DNA of 64,000 nucleotides from an uncultured Pelagibacteraceae bacterium. Lineage in GTDB: Bacteria; Pseudomonadota; Alphaproteobacteria; Pelagibacterales; Pelagibacteraceae. The stretch spans positions 62,001 through 126,000 of the forward strand of contig CACNIK010000002.1 of assembly GCA_902620525.1 (NCBI GenBank), in the 5' to 3' direction. The notes beneath the pieces were generated by a model. It saw nothing but the letters and a program-made list of their open reading frames with translations. It was not told where the DNA came from and searched no databases. Both the position numbers and the translations under genes were made by a program. Shown here piece by piece: positions 45,389 to 54,417 of this stretch; position 1 is the stretch's first letter, and each line of letters opens with the position of its first letter.

Positions 45389-46434
45389 TATTTAAATCCT
45401 AGATTAAATTTAGTTTTGTTTTTTGAAGCAAATAAAACTTTAAATAAACTGCCCATTTTTTTTTCACTCAAAAGCCTTTCTAGTCTATAATATAAATCAA
45501 CCTTTTCTTTGAAACTTATATTCTTGGATAATATTTCTGCTCTTTCTATTATGCCCAATTTTTTTAAAAAGAAATTTTGGCTTACTATTTTATTTAAAAT
45601 AAGTTTTTTATTTGCAAAAAAATTATTTAAAAGTCCAAAATTCACTAAATATGTGATATCAGCTTTTCCAATATTTTCATAAAACATATTTTTTTTGTGT
45701 GACTTTATTGATTGTAAAGTATCATTACCCTGAGCTTTTGTATAACCATAGTCAATAAGCAAAATACCTCCATTTAACTTATTAATTTTTTTTACAATTG
45801 TTTCCAGAATTTTTAAACCCTTCTGAGGGTATTCAATAATTCCTTTTTTTCTAAGCAAACCTAATTTTTTTAATTTTTTTTGAGTGTTTGGTGATATTTT
45901 TTTAAAAATAAATCTATTAAATCTATCGTTTTTAAATTCAACAAATTTCTCATAAACAGAGGAATTTTTTATTTCAAATTGTTTTATTGGTATAGAGTCA
46001 AAAAATTCATTGCCAAAAAAAAGAGTTGGTCCTTTCTTTATCTGACTCAAGTTTTTTATCCAAGCAACCCTTTTATTTTTTACCGTATTTTTTTGAATTT
46101 TAATAAGTGTTTTACTTCTTTCAAATAAAAATATTTTGACTGAGTTTTCAAACGAGGGAAATTTTTTTAAACTATTACAAAAAGTTTTACAAAAACTTCC
46201 GTCTCCAGGACCAAGCTCAACCAAAAAAAATTCCTTTGGTTTACCAAGATTTATCCAATAAGAAATCACCCATACCAATATCATCTCACTGAACAGCGGA
46301 GATATTAATGGCGCGGTTATAAAATCACCTTGTTTTCCAAATGGATTTTTTTTTGAGTAATAACCGTAATTTTTGTCATATAGAGCACTCTCTATAAATT
46401 TATCAATTGAATGAGTTCCATTTAAATTATTCAT
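45388..46434 (-). CDS. midA: SAM-dependent methyltransferase, MidA/NDUFAF7 family
   Basis: 348 residues of the DUF185 family. The AdoMet motif is FLVELGPGDGSF, followed by FGNEFFDSIPIKQFE with the NE-FFD signature, and the N-terminal YDKNYGYYSKKNPFGKQGDFITAP. In mitochondria NDUFAF7 methylates an arginine of NDUFS2 during complex I assembly. The bacterial role is presumed similar (inference). It overlaps lgt by 4 bases and pgeF by 1. Confidence 0.88.
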   Translation of the reverse strand: MNNLNGTHSIDKFIESALYDKNYGYYSKKNPFGKQGDFITAPLISPLFSEMILVWVISYWINLGKPKEFFLVELGPGDGSFCKTFCNSLKKFPSFENSVKIFLFERSKTLIKIQKNTVKNKRVAWIKNLSQIKKGPTLFFGNEFFDSIPIKQFEIKNSSVYEKFVEFKNDRFNRFIFKKISPNTQKKLKKLGLLRKKGIIEYPQKGLKILETIVKKINKLNGGILLIDYGYTKAQGNDTLQSIKSHKKNMFYENIGKADITYLVNFGLLNNFFANKKLILNKIVSQNFFLKKLGIIERAEILSKNISFKEKVDLYYRLERLLSEKKMGSLFKVLFASKNKTKFNLGFK

Positions 46435-47210
46435 TTGATCTTAAAATACATCGCAATTCCGATACAAAACATAAAAGAACTTAACAAAGATCCCATGCTT
46501 ATATAGTTAAAAATGTAACCTATTTGTAAATCGGGTTCTCTAAAAAATTCTGAAAAAATTCTAAACAAAGAATAAAATATCAAAAACGCAGCAGCACATA
46601 CACCTTTTTTATAAGGCATCTTTTTTATTATTAGATTTAAAATTAAAAATAATAAAGCTCCTTCTAGAAATGCCTCATAAATTTGTGAAGGATGCCTACC
46701 AAAATCGTCAACTAATGGAAAAATTACTGCCCAAGGAAGATCAGTTGGTTTTCCGTAAAGCTCACCATTTATAAAATTAGCTAATCTTCCGAAAAAAATT
46801 CCAATAGGCGCAACACATGAAACTACATCAAGTAGAACCATTTTATCACAACCTCTTCTCTTTGAAAATAATATAGTGGCAGCAAATATACCTAATAGAC
46901 CCCCATGGAACGACATGCCCCCCTTCCAAATAAAAAAAATTTCTATAGGATTCGAAATAAAATAGCTTAAGTTATAAAATAAAACGTAACCTAATCTACC
47001 TCCAATAATTATGGAGATAATTACATAAGTTATATAATCATCAAATAAATCTAATTTAAAATTATTATTATATTTATTATTGATAAATAGAATAATTTTT
47101 TTTCCATACCACCAACCAAATATTACGCCAAATAAATAAGCTAGAGAGTACCATTTTAGGGACAGGATACCAAAATCAAATATTATTGGATTTAAATTAT
47201 GAATATACAT
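46431..47210 (-). CDS. lgt: Prolipoprotein diacylglyceryl transferase
   Basis: 259-residue polytopic membrane protein with about seven helices. The family motifs are all present: WYSLAYLFGVIFGWWYG, GGMSFHGGLLG with the catalytic HGG, and the Lgt signature GRLANFINGELYGKPT. It transfers diacylglycerol from phosphatidylglycerol to the lipobox cysteine. The phosphatidylglycerol itself depends on pgsA at 50849-51433. First gene of the minus-strand lgt-midA-pgeF set. Confidence 0.96.
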   Translation of the reverse strand: MYIHNLNPIIFDFGILSLKWYSLAYLFGVIFGWWYGKKIILFINNKYNNNFKLDLFDDYITYVIISIIIGGRLGYVLFYNLSYFISNPIEIFFIWKGGMSFHGGLLGIFAATILFSKRRGCDKMVLLDVVSCVAPIGIFFGRLANFINGELYGKPTDLPWAVIFPLVDDFGRHPSQIYEAFLEGALLFLILNLIIKKMPYKKGVCAAAFLIFYSLFRIFSEFFREPDLQIGYIFNYISMGSLLSSFMFCIGIAMYFKIK

Positions 47211-47263
47211 TATAAAATTAATAACATAATTGAAATAAATTTACTTATCAAATATGATAGGGC

Positions 47264-47503
47264 GTGTCAGACAAAGAAAAAATATTAAAAACTCTATCAA
47301 GCTTGTTAGAAACTGGAATTTTGACTGTAAATGATGTCAAAAAGGAACTTACAACTAACTTAAAATTTAAAAAAGATAGTATTGTTAATAAATTAAATCT
47401 TGTTTCTAGAGAAGAGTTTGAAATACTTAAAAAGCTAGTGGAAACACAAGATGCAAAAATCAAAAAATTGTTAAAAAAAACTAAAAAGGCAAAGAAATCT
47501 TAA
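47264..47503 (+). CDS. ubiK: UbiK-family accessory factor (BMFP domain)
   Basis: 79 residues starting at GTG (47264). The first half matches the YqiC/UbiK/BMFP pattern, with helix LLETGILTVNDVKKEL. A C-terminal coiled coil, LVSREEFEILKKLVETQDAKIKKL, ends in a lysine-rich tail. UbiK assists the ubiquinone-biosynthesis complex and forms coiled-coil trimers that bind lipids. The gene is alone on its strand, and its last 23 bases overlap the end of the convergent histidine kinase gene. Confidence 0.82.
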   Translation: MSDKEKILKTLSSLLETGILTVNDVKKELTTNLKFKKDSIVNKLNLVSREEFEILKKLVETQDAKIKKLLKKTKKAKKS

Positions 47504-48800
47504 CTTGCAAACCACCCAATTCACTTTTTGATAACTGAATGTTTCCTCCATGAGAATGGACAATATCTTCAACTATTGCTAAACCCAAACCTACTCCAGA
47601 CTTGTTTAAACTTCTACTTTTATCAAGCCTAAAAAAAGGTTTAAAAACGTTTCTGTAATGTTCAGGAGGAATACCAGGTCCGTCATCATCAAATAAAATT
47701 ACTGCTCTATTAGAACTTTTTTGTACAGTAATATTTATTTTTTCTCCATACATTAGACTGTTGTTTATAACATTGGAAAAACATCTTTGAAGTGCATTCT
47801 TTCTTCCATAAAAAGAAACATCACTTTCAATTTTTACATTTACATTTGAATTTTTAATTCTTTTCTCAATAATATTAAATAAATCTTTTAAACTAACTTT
47901 TTCAGTATTTTCTTTAGCTTGAGTCTTAGCGAATTGAAGGTAATCGTTTAACATATTTTCCATCTCATCTATATCTTTAGACATATTACCTGAAATATTT
48001 TTGTCGCTGACCATTGCTAATTGTAGCTTTAATCTTGTAAGTGGTGTTCGTAAATCATGACTTATGCCAGAAAGCATTTCAGATCGTTGATTTAAATGTC
48101 TATTTATTCTTTTTGCCATTCTATCAAACTCATAAGCAGCATTTCTTATTTCTCTAGCGCCAGACGGTCTAAATTCATTTATATAGTCTCCTTTACCAAA
48201 TCTCTGAGCTGCTTTAGCTAAATTAGTAAGTGGCTTGGTTTGATTTTTTAAAAAAAGTATTGCTATAAGAATAAGAATAATAGAAGGCAATGTTATCCAT
48301 AAAACAAACAGTCGAACAGAAGATGTCGCTATTCTCTCTTTTGGAAAGAAAAATTGTAAATGTTTGTTTCCTGATCTTATTCTTACTTCAACAATATCTA
48401 GATAATTTACTGTATTAAACCAGTAGTTATCATTTCCAAAGGTCGACTTTAATTCACGTCTAAGAGATCTATCCATAGGACTAAATCTTCTTTCGAAAAC
48501 TTCTTTAGGAATTTTTTCGTCTATGGTGTTAATAACAAAGTCAAAATTTTTCTTATAAATATCAGTTAAGTAATTAATTTGGTTTTTATTGTCAGAATTG
48601 TAAACGTCGCTTAAAGTTTTAATTTCGCCTACAAGCGATCTAGTCATTCCTTTGTTGGCCTTAATCCATATACTGTCAAAAAAAACAATAGTCACGATTA
48701 ATTGTAAAAGAATTGTAGGGGCCGCAACAATTATTAATGATCTATAAAATAAACCTTTTGGTAAAAATCTTTTAAAAAAATTATTCAATCCAGAGAACAT
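47481..48800 (-). CDS. EnvZ-like sensor histidine kinase
   Basis: 439 residues: two membrane helices (about 23-43 and 163-184) flanking a periplasmic sensor of about 120 residues, a HAMP segment (about 185-235), the phospho-acceptor H248 in GISHDLRTPLTRLK, and an ATPase domain with the N-box NNSLMYG, the DDDGPGIPPE loop and GVGLGLAIVEDIV. The input signal cannot be read from sequence. It overlaps the response regulator gene by 20 bases, so the two form a cognate pair. Confidence 0.93.
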   Translation of the reverse strand: MFSGLNNFFKRFLPKGLFYRSLIIVAAPTILLQLIVTIVFFDSIWIKANKGMTRSLVGEIKTLSDVYNSDNKNQINYLTDIYKKNFDFVINTIDEKIPKEVFERRFSPMDRSLRRELKSTFGNDNYWFNTVNYLDIVEVRIRSGNKHLQFFFPKERIATSSVRLFVLWITLPSIILILIAILFLKNQTKPLTNLAKAAQRFGKGDYINEFRPSGAREIRNAAYEFDRMAKRINRHLNQRSEMLSGISHDLRTPLTRLKLQLAMVSDKNISGNMSKDIDEMENMLNDYLQFAKTQAKENTEKVSLKDLFNIIEKRIKNSNVNVKIESDVSFYGRKNALQRCFSNVINNSLMYGEKINITVQKSSNRAVILFDDDGPGIPPEHYRNVFKPFFRLDKSRSLNKSGVGLGLAIVEDIVHSHGGNIQLSKSELGGLQVKISLPF

Positions 48801-49455
48801 AGCCTGAGCCCCTTATAGTTTGTAAGTATTTCGGATTTTTTGGATTTACCTCAATTTTTTGTCTTAAACGAGTAATCATTACATCAATAGATCTTTCCTG
48901 CGATATTCCAGATATATCACCAATTTGAGATCTTGAGTAAGTTTTTCCAGGATTAGATAACATTTCTATTAAAATTTTCTTTTCAGTTACATTAATCTTT
49001 CTCTCAGAACTATTTAATTTTATTACCATTTTATTTAAGTCAATAACAGCTTCACCTACTGAATATTTTTTTTCAAGGTCTATCTTAATATTTTTTGAAA
49101 TAATATTATTTATTCTCAAAAGAAGCTCTTTAGGCTCAAATGGTTTACCAATATAATCGTCCGCTCCTAGTTCTAGACCTTTAATTCTATTTTCAACCTC
49201 CCCTTTGGCCGTAAGTAAAATGATAGGCGGACAATTGTCACTTTTAATTTCTTTTACAAGTTCATAACCATTTTGGCCAGGCATCATAACGTCAAGAACA
49301 ATTAAATCAAATTTAAAATGGCTCAACTTAATTTTGGCTTCCTCTGAATTTGAAGCTGTAGAAACAACAAAATGTTTTTCGTTTAGATACTCTTTTAGAA
49401 GACTTCTTATACGATCGTCATCATCCACTACTAAGATATGATTTAAATTATCCAT
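48781..49455 (-). CDS. OmpR/PetR-type response regulator
   Basis: 224 residues. The receiver domain carries acidic residues D11-D13, phospho-acceptor D55 in LIVLDVMMPG and the switch lysine in LLTAKG. The winged-helix domain follows (about 125-224, ending GSGYVLWIE). It is an OmpR-family DNA-binding regulator paired with the adjacent kinase. Together with the upstream marR gene and the neighbouring ilvE it recalls the petP-petR locus described in Rhodobacter, where both affect bc1 synthesis. That link is an inference here. Confidence 0.93.
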   Translation of the reverse strand: MDNLNHILVVDDDDRIRSLLKEYLNEKHFVVSTASNSEEAKIKLSHFKFDLIVLDVMMPGQNGYELVKEIKSDNCPPIILLTAKGEVENRIKGLELGADDYIGKPFEPKELLLRINNIISKNIKIDLEKKYSVGEAVIDLNKMVIKLNSSERKINVTEKKILIEMLSNPGKTYSRSQIGDISGISQERSIDVMITRLRQKIEVNPKNPKYLQTIRGSGYVLWIE

Positions 49456-49885
49456 TTATAATTTTTTTTAAAACCTCTTTAAATTTAACGACAGACTCTG
49501 GCTCAGAATTTTTCAAAGCATTAAATATTCTTTTTTTTTGTTTTCTATATATAGTTTCAAAAAATATCTTTCCATCTTTATCAAGATATAATTTTTTTTT
49601 TCGTGTATCGGCGTCATCTTTTAATTGTTTTATCATTTTTGATTTTAATAAATCCCTAATAACTCTATTAATACTTTGCTTAGTAATTTTAAGTTTATAT
49701 ATAAGTTCTCCCAAACTTATACCTGGGTTACTCTCAATTAAATTTAATGCTCTAAGATGCGCAGGGCCAAAAAATTTTTTTGATAATATATCTTTTGGAT
49801 CTGAATAGGTTTCTCTGTATGCATAGTAAAGTAATTGTATAAAATCTTTAATTTGCTCGTCTTTAAGATAAAGTAAGTCCTTCAT
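49448..49885 (-). CDS. MarR-family transcriptional regulator (PetP-like)
   Basis: 145 residues with the MarR winged helix: HLRALNLIESNPGISLGELIYKLKITKQSINRVIRDLLKSKMI, then the wing DDADTRKKKLYL with the DxR motif. It overlaps the response regulator gene by 8 bases, so three regulatory genes form one transcript. A GTCAA-N5-TTGAC palindrome lies 5 bases upstream of its start codon and is a candidate operator. No small-molecule pocket can be inferred from sequence. Confidence 0.9.
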   Translation of the reverse strand: MKDLLYLKDEQIKDFIQLLYYAYRETYSDPKDILSKKFFGPAHLRALNLIESNPGISLGELIYKLKITKQSINRVIRDLLKSKMIKQLKDDADTRKKKLYLDKDGKIFFETIYRKQKKRIFNALKNSEPESVVKFKEVLKKIING

Positions 49886-49890
49886 AAATG

Positions 49891-49927
49891 GTCAACTATA
49901 TTGACTTATTCTAATAAGAAATATACT
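49891..49927 (+). promoter_or_regulatory. marR-ilvE divergent control region with inverted repeat
   Basis: The 79-base gap contains the inverted repeat GTCAACTATATTGAC (49891-49905, arms GTCAA/TTGAC). Its right arm also forms a TTGACT -35-like element for ilvE, with TATACT at 49922-49927 (15-base spacing, slightly short). A dimeric MarR-type protein bound here would sit next to its own start codon and over the ilvE -35. Confidence 0.45.
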
Positions 49928-49964
49928 TTTTTCTAACAAAAAAAAAGATATATTATTTTTTTCT

Positions 49965-50852
49965 ATGGAAATGATACCTTACGATAAAAGATCTGGTAAA
50001 ATCTGGTTTAATGGCAAAACAATAAACTGGAAAGATGCCCAAATTCATGTGTTAAATCATGGACTGCATTATGCTAGTTGTGTTTTTGAAGGAGAAAGAG
50101 TTTACGACGGGGAAATATTTAAACTTGAAGAGCACACAGAAAGATTATTTTATTCTGCTAAAAGAATGGGAATAGCTATTCCTTTTAATCAAACAGAAAT
50201 TAACGAAGCTTGTAAAAATATAGTAAATATACAAAAAGTGAAAAATGGATATGTAAGACCGGTTATTTGGCGAGGGAGCGAAATGATGGCTATTTCAGCA
50301 CAAAAAAATAAAGTTCATGTAGCAATTGCAACATGGGAGTGGGGATCATATTTTGACCCAAAATTAAAAATAGAGGGAATAAAATTGAATATATCAAAAT
50401 GGAGACGTCCAGCACCGAACACTATTCCTTGGGATACCAAAGCTGCAGGATTATATATGATATGCACTTTATCTAAACATGAGGCAGAAGAACAAGGATT
50501 TACAGACTCATTAATGTTAGACTTTGAGGGAAACATTGCTGAAGCAACAGGAGCAAATATTTTTTTTAAATCAGCAGATGGTCAACTACATACTCCTGTA
50601 CCGGACTCATTTCTTGACGGTATAACAAGAAGAGCTGTTATTGAAATAGCTAAGTCTAAAAATATTAAGGTTAATGAAAGAAAAATTGCTCCAGACGAAA
50701 TGAAAAAATTTGTGGGCTGTTTTTTAACAGGGACTGCGGCAGAAATTACTCCTGTTTCTAAAATTGATAAATTTGATTTCAAGGTTTGTGAGCTTATTAA
50801 AGATCTAAGCAATAGTTATCAAAATATCGTTAGAAAAAAATCTGCTGCCTAG
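49965..50852 (+). CDS. ilvE: Branched-chain amino acid aminotransferase
   Basis: 295 residues of fold-type IV PLP enzymes. N-terminal WFNGKTINWKDAQIHVLNHGLHY and FEGERVYDG are typical. The PLP lysine lies in PWDTKAAGLYM near residue 164. LDFEGNIAEATGANIFF and GITRRAVIEIA follow. It performs the last step of Ile, Val and Leu synthesis. Located divergent to the marR gene, an order also seen in other alphaproteobacteria. The stop codon interlocks with the pgsA stop in CTAG (50849-50852). Confidence 0.95.
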   Translation: MEMIPYDKRSGKIWFNGKTINWKDAQIHVLNHGLHYASCVFEGERVYDGEIFKLEEHTERLFYSAKRMGIAIPFNQTEINEACKNIVNIQKVKNGYVRPVIWRGSEMMAISAQKNKVHVAIATWEWGSYFDPKLKIEGIKLNISKWRRPAPNTIPWDTKAAGLYMICTLSKHEAEEQGFTDSLMLDFEGNIAEATGANIFFKSADGQLHTPVPDSFLDGITRRAVIEIAKSKNIKVNERKIAPDEMKKFVGCFLTGTAAEITPVSKIDKFDFKVCELIKDLSNSYQNIVRKKSAA

Positions 50853-51433
50853 GATTTATCATCCTCGCTCAAAGCATGATCTATTCCTTTTATCATATAA
50901 CCATAACCTGTATATAAAGTTATGGCTGCCGATAACCACAAAAGAATAATTCCAATAGTCTGAGCGTTATAGTCCTGAAAGTTAACAATTTTATTCCCGA
51001 AATCTCCTGTTAAAAGAACAGCTATTGCAAACATTTGTATAAACGCTTTAAGTTTAGATAAGCTTGTTACAGGCATGGATATACTCCCTTTAGCTAAGAA
51101 TTCTCTTAAACCAGAAATTATAATTTCACGAGTTATAATTATTATTGCTGCGATTACCTCAAAATTTTTAATTGTACCATTCATTATAAGTAAAAGGAGA
51201 GCAGTAGAGACAAGAATTTTATCAGCAATAGGATCTAATAACTCTCCTAGTTTAGACTCCTCTTTAAATAGTCTGGCTAGAAGCCCGTCTAAATAATCTG
51301 TGAAACTTGCTAAAACAAAAAGAAAAAAGGGGATTAGATCACCAAAAAATCCTGGCAGAAAGAAAGTAAATATAAATATTGGAACTATTATTATTCTACC
51401 TATTGTTAATATATTTGGAATTTTAAATTTCAT
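50849..51433 (-). CDS. pgsA: CDP-diacylglycerol-glycerol-3-phosphate 3-phosphatidyltransferase
   Basis: 194-residue membrane protein with four or more helices and the CDP-alcohol phosphotransferase motif D-x2-D-G-x2-A-R-x8-G-x3-D-x3-D, visible as TDYLDGLLARLF...LGELLDPIADK. It makes phosphatidylglycerophosphate, leading to phosphatidylglycerol, the lipid donor for Lgt. It starts 2 bases after the uvrC stop, a pairing frequently seen in proteobacteria. Confidence 0.95.
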   Translation of the reverse strand: MKFKIPNILTIGRIIIVPIFIFTFFLPGFFGDLIPFFLFVLASFTDYLDGLLARLFKEESKLGELLDPIADKILVSTALLLLIMNGTIKNFEVIAAIIIITREIIISGLREFLAKGSISMPVTSLSKLKAFIQMFAIAVLLTGDFGNKIVNFQDYNAQTIGIILLWLSAAITLYTGYGYMIKGIDHALSEDDKS

Positions 51434-51435
51434 TT

Positions 51436-53274
51436 TTATTCGTGAAAGTAATCATAAATTTTCTTTGCCATACTTTCTTCAATACCTTCTACAGATTTTA
51501 AATCTTCTAGGCTAGCAGATTCTACTGATCTAGCTGACCCAAAATGATTAAGTAAAGACCTTTTCCTTTGTTTTCCTATTCCATCAATTTGATCTAATAA
51601 AGATTTACTTAACCCTCTTTTTCTTTTTGCTCTATGAGTGCTTATGGCAAATCTATGAGCTTCATCTCTTAATCTTTGTATAAAAAATAATAAAGGATCA
51701 TTTTTTTTTAAAATATATTCTTTATTTTCATGGTATATTTTTTCTTCACCTGCATTCCTGTTTTTACCTTTTGCAACAGCTAATATTGGTAAATCATGTA
51801 AACCTAGCTCATTTAATACTTCTTTACTTACTGAGTATTGTCCCTTACCACCATCTATTAAAATTAATTCTGGCAAGGAAAGGGAACCAGATTTTTCTTT
51901 TACTGCTTTTGAAAACCTTCTAAATAAAACTTCCTTCATCATACCATAATCATCATTTTTGACTTTTTCATTCTTAATATTAAATTTCCTATACCGTTTT
52001 TTAATAAAACCTTCGTTGCCAAAACATATTAGAGCTCCAATAGAATCACTACCTTGATTATGACTATTGTCATAAACTTCAATAAGATTAATATTATTAT
52101 TCAAATTAAATTTGTTGGCTAAACTTTCTATCAAATTGTTATTACTTTCAGTCTGATAAAGTTTTTGGGTTAAAGCTTGTTTAGCATTTTTCTCTGCTAA
52201 TTTTGATATATTAATTTCATCCTTGCTCTTTGCTTTTTTTATTAATACATCTCGCTTTTCTTTTTGGGAAAAGGCATTTTCTAAAAGCTTTAAATCTTTG
52301 ACTTCAGTATTCGTTATTATCATACTTGGTACCACTTTATTTTCATAAAATTGTGTTAAAAAAGAAGTCATGATTTCTTTTATATTATCATCAGTGTCGT
52401 GCTTTGGGTAAAAAGCTTGATTACCCCAGTTTTGTTTTGATCTAAAAAAAAATACTTGTACACACGTTTTTCCTGACTCCTTATAAATACTTACAACGTC
52501 AGCTTCATTTAAATTAGTTTGATTTATTTTTTGTGATGTCTGAATTTGAGTTAAGGCTTTTATTCTATCTCTAGCTATTGCAGCTTTTTCAAAATCTAAT
52601 TCTTTACTTGCTAGCTCCATGTCCTTAGATAAAGATTTTTGTATCCTTCTTGATTTTCCAGAGATAAAATCTATAGCATTAGATACAGTTCTTTTATATT
52701 GAGACTCTTCAATGTGCCCGACGCATGGACCAGAACATCTTTTGATTTGATATAATATACATGGTCTCTCTCTATTTTTAAAAACAGTATCATCACAAAC
52801 TCGTATTTGGAAAATTTTTTGTAAAATTTTAATTGTCCAATTTGCAGACCCTATTGAAGCGAAAGGTCCAAAATAATAACCATTTCTTGATTTTTTTCCA
52901 CGAAGTTTAGTCAGTTGAGGCCATTTATCTTTGTGACCGATATAAATATATGGAAACGATTTATCGTCCCTCAACAAAATATTAAATCTTGGTTTATGTT
53001 TTTTGATAAGGTTGGCTTCTAGAAGAAGAGCCTCGCTCTCATTACTAGTAGTAGTTACCTCAAGGTTATGTGTTAGAGAAAGCATTCTTTCAGTTCTTAT
53101 TGGTAAGTTTGTGTCGGAAACATAACTTTTAAGTCTATTTGGAATATTTTTAGCTTTTCCAATATATAAAATTTCTCCGGAAACACTTATCATTCTATAA
53201 ATACCAGGATTTTTCGGTATAAGTGGAATTTTTTCTTTTATAACTTTCTTTCCTAACTCTAAACTATTATTCAT
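51436..53274 (-). CDS. uvrC: Excinuclease ABC subunit C
   Basis: 612 residues with the UvrC domain order: GIY-YIG nuclease (NPGIYRM...[10 protein letters not shown], about 22-45), a UVR/UvrB-binding motif ([18 protein letters not shown], about 208-225), the EndoV-like nuclease with [20 protein letters not shown] and DGGKGQYS, and tandem helix-hairpin-helix at the C-terminus ([13 protein letters not shown] and [12 protein letters not shown]). It makes both incisions in nucleotide excision repair with UvrB, encoded close by. It overlaps folB by 8 bases. Confidence 0.97.
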   Translation of the reverse strand: MNNSLELGKKVIKEKIPLIPKNPGIYRMISVSGEILYIGKAKNIPNRLKSYVSDTNLPIRTERMLSLTHNLEVTTTSNESEALLLEANLIKKHKPRFNILLRDDKSFPYIYIGHKDKWPQLTKLRGKKSRNGYYFGPFASIGSANWTIKILQKIFQIRVCDDTVFKNRERPCILYQIKRCSGPCVGHIEESQYKRTVSNAIDFISGKSRRIQKSLSKDMELASKELDFEKAAIARDRIKALTQIQTSQKINQTNLNEADVVSIYKESGKTCVQVFFFRSKQNWGNQAFYPKHDTDDNIKEIMTSFLTQFYENKVVPSMIITNTEVKDLKLLENAFSQKEKRDVLIKKAKSKDEINISKLAEKNAKQALTQKLYQTESNNNLIESLANKFNLNNNINLIEVYDNSHNQGSDSIGALICFGNEGFIKKRYRKFNIKNEKVKNDDYGMMKEVLFRRFSKAVKEKSGSLSLPELILIDGGKGQYSVSKEVLNELGLHDLPILAVAKGKNRNAGEEKIYHENKEYILKKNDPLLFFIQRLRDEAHRFAISTHRAKRKRGLSKSLLDQIDGIGKQRKRSLLNHFGSARSVESASLEDLKSVEGIEESMAKKIYDYFHE

Positions 53275-53665
53275 CTCTACTTTTTGACACCTCTATACCC
53301 ACAGACTCTGTATTCTTGATTATATCTAACTTCTCTAATTTCAGATTAACTTTTTTTACTATCTTATTTTCAAAAATTATATCAAAAATATTTTCTGCTA
53401 AATCTTCTAAAAGTTCATGGTGTTTTTTTTCTGTAATATAGGTTATTTTGTTTATAGTATCCTCATAATTTACTATAGATGCCAAATTATTATTATTAGG
53501 CTTAATATTTGAGTTAGTCGAAATATCAATATTAAATCTCACTCTTTGCTTCTTCTTCTTTTCAAAATCATGAAGACCTATTGAAATTTTCAATATTAAG
53601 TTTTTAATACTTACTTTTCTTTTATATTTATATTTTTTTTTATCTTTAAATTTAATTATTTTCAT
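53267..53665 (-). CDS. folB: Dihydroneopterin aldolase (FolB) family
   Basis: 132 residues matching the FolB tunnelling fold: [28 protein letters not shown], then [12 protein letters not shown] and [12 protein letters not shown] with the conserved glutamate. The second-strand region ends in VGIEVSKS. It cleaves or epimerises dihydroneopterin in folate synthesis. It overlaps the SDR gene by 4 bases and uvrC by 8. The N-terminal lysine-rich extension of about 20 residues is unusual. Confidence 0.85.
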   Translation of the reverse strand: MKIIKFKDKKKYKYKRKVSIKNLILKISIGLHDFEKKKKQRVRFNIDISTNSNIKPNNNNLASIVNYEDTINKITYITEKKHHELLEDLAENIFDIIFENKIVKKVNLKLEKLDIIKNTESVGIEVSKSRDE

Positions 53666-54417
53666 TCTTTAACGTTAATTATATCAGGCGTTAACCACGC
53701 TAGTCTTTGGCCGCTGTCAACATTTATAATTTCTCCTGTTATATTGTCATTTTTTATAAGAAATTTTACTGTTTCACTAATGTTTTCTAAATTCACTTGC
53801 TTTTTTAATAAAACCGATTTCCATTGTTTTTTAAAATGAGATTCTGATTGTCTTTTATTCTTAATTGTTGGACCAGGAGATATAGCATTCACTCTAATAT
53901 TAGGAGCTAATTTCATAGCTGAAGTTATAGTAAGCGTTCCTAAAGCTGATTTACTTAAAGTGTAGGATAGAAAATAAGGCGTTAATTTTTCAATTCTTTG
54001 ATCAATAATATTAATGATAATCCCATAGTTTTTTTTTACATATTTTTTAAAATTTTGAGTTAATAAGGCTGGGGCTTTTAAATTAACATTCATGTGTTTT
54101 GAAAAGCTTTTATTGTTAAAGTTATTGAGGTTATCATTTTCAAAAACTGAAGCATTGTTAATAAGGCAGTCTAAACCTCTCATTTTATTAAAAGCATCTC
54201 TTATTAATTTTTTTACTTGATAAGAATTATTTAAATCAGCCTTAATTAAAAACACACTGCTACCTAAATCTTCTAATTCTTTTTTTAATTTATTAGCCAG
54301 ATTTATCGATTTATTATAGTGAATTGCTATATAAATACCGTAACCTGCTAAACTTTTTGCGATAGCAGCGCCAATTCTTGTTGCACCACCTGTAATAATT
54401 ATCTTTTTGGCTTCCAT
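53662..54417 (-). CDS. Short-chain dehydrogenase, pteridine reductase/FolM-like
   Basis: 251 residues. The cofactor motif reads [13 protein letters not shown], where an arginine replaces the usual hydrophobic residue, as in the pteridine reductase branch with NADPH preference. The catalytic [12 protein letters not shown] and CLINNASVF are intact. [12 protein letters not shown] before the active site is typical of FolM/PTR1-like enzymes. Such enzymes reduce dihydropteridines or dihydrofolate. Coupling to folB by a 4-base overlap supports a folate or pterin role (inference). Confidence 0.8.
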   Translation of the reverse strand: MEAKKIIITGGATRIGAAIAKSLAGYGIYIAIHYNKSINLANKLKKELEDLGSSVFLIKADLNNSYQVKKLIRDAFNKMRGLDCLINNASVFENDNLNNFNNKSFSKHMNVNLKAPALLTQNFKKYVKKNYGIIINIIDQRIEKLTPYFLSYTLSKSALGTLTITSAMKLAPNIRVNAISPGPTIKNKRQSESHFKKQWKSVLLKKQVNLENISETVKFLIKNDNITGEIINVDSGQRLAWLTPDIINVKE

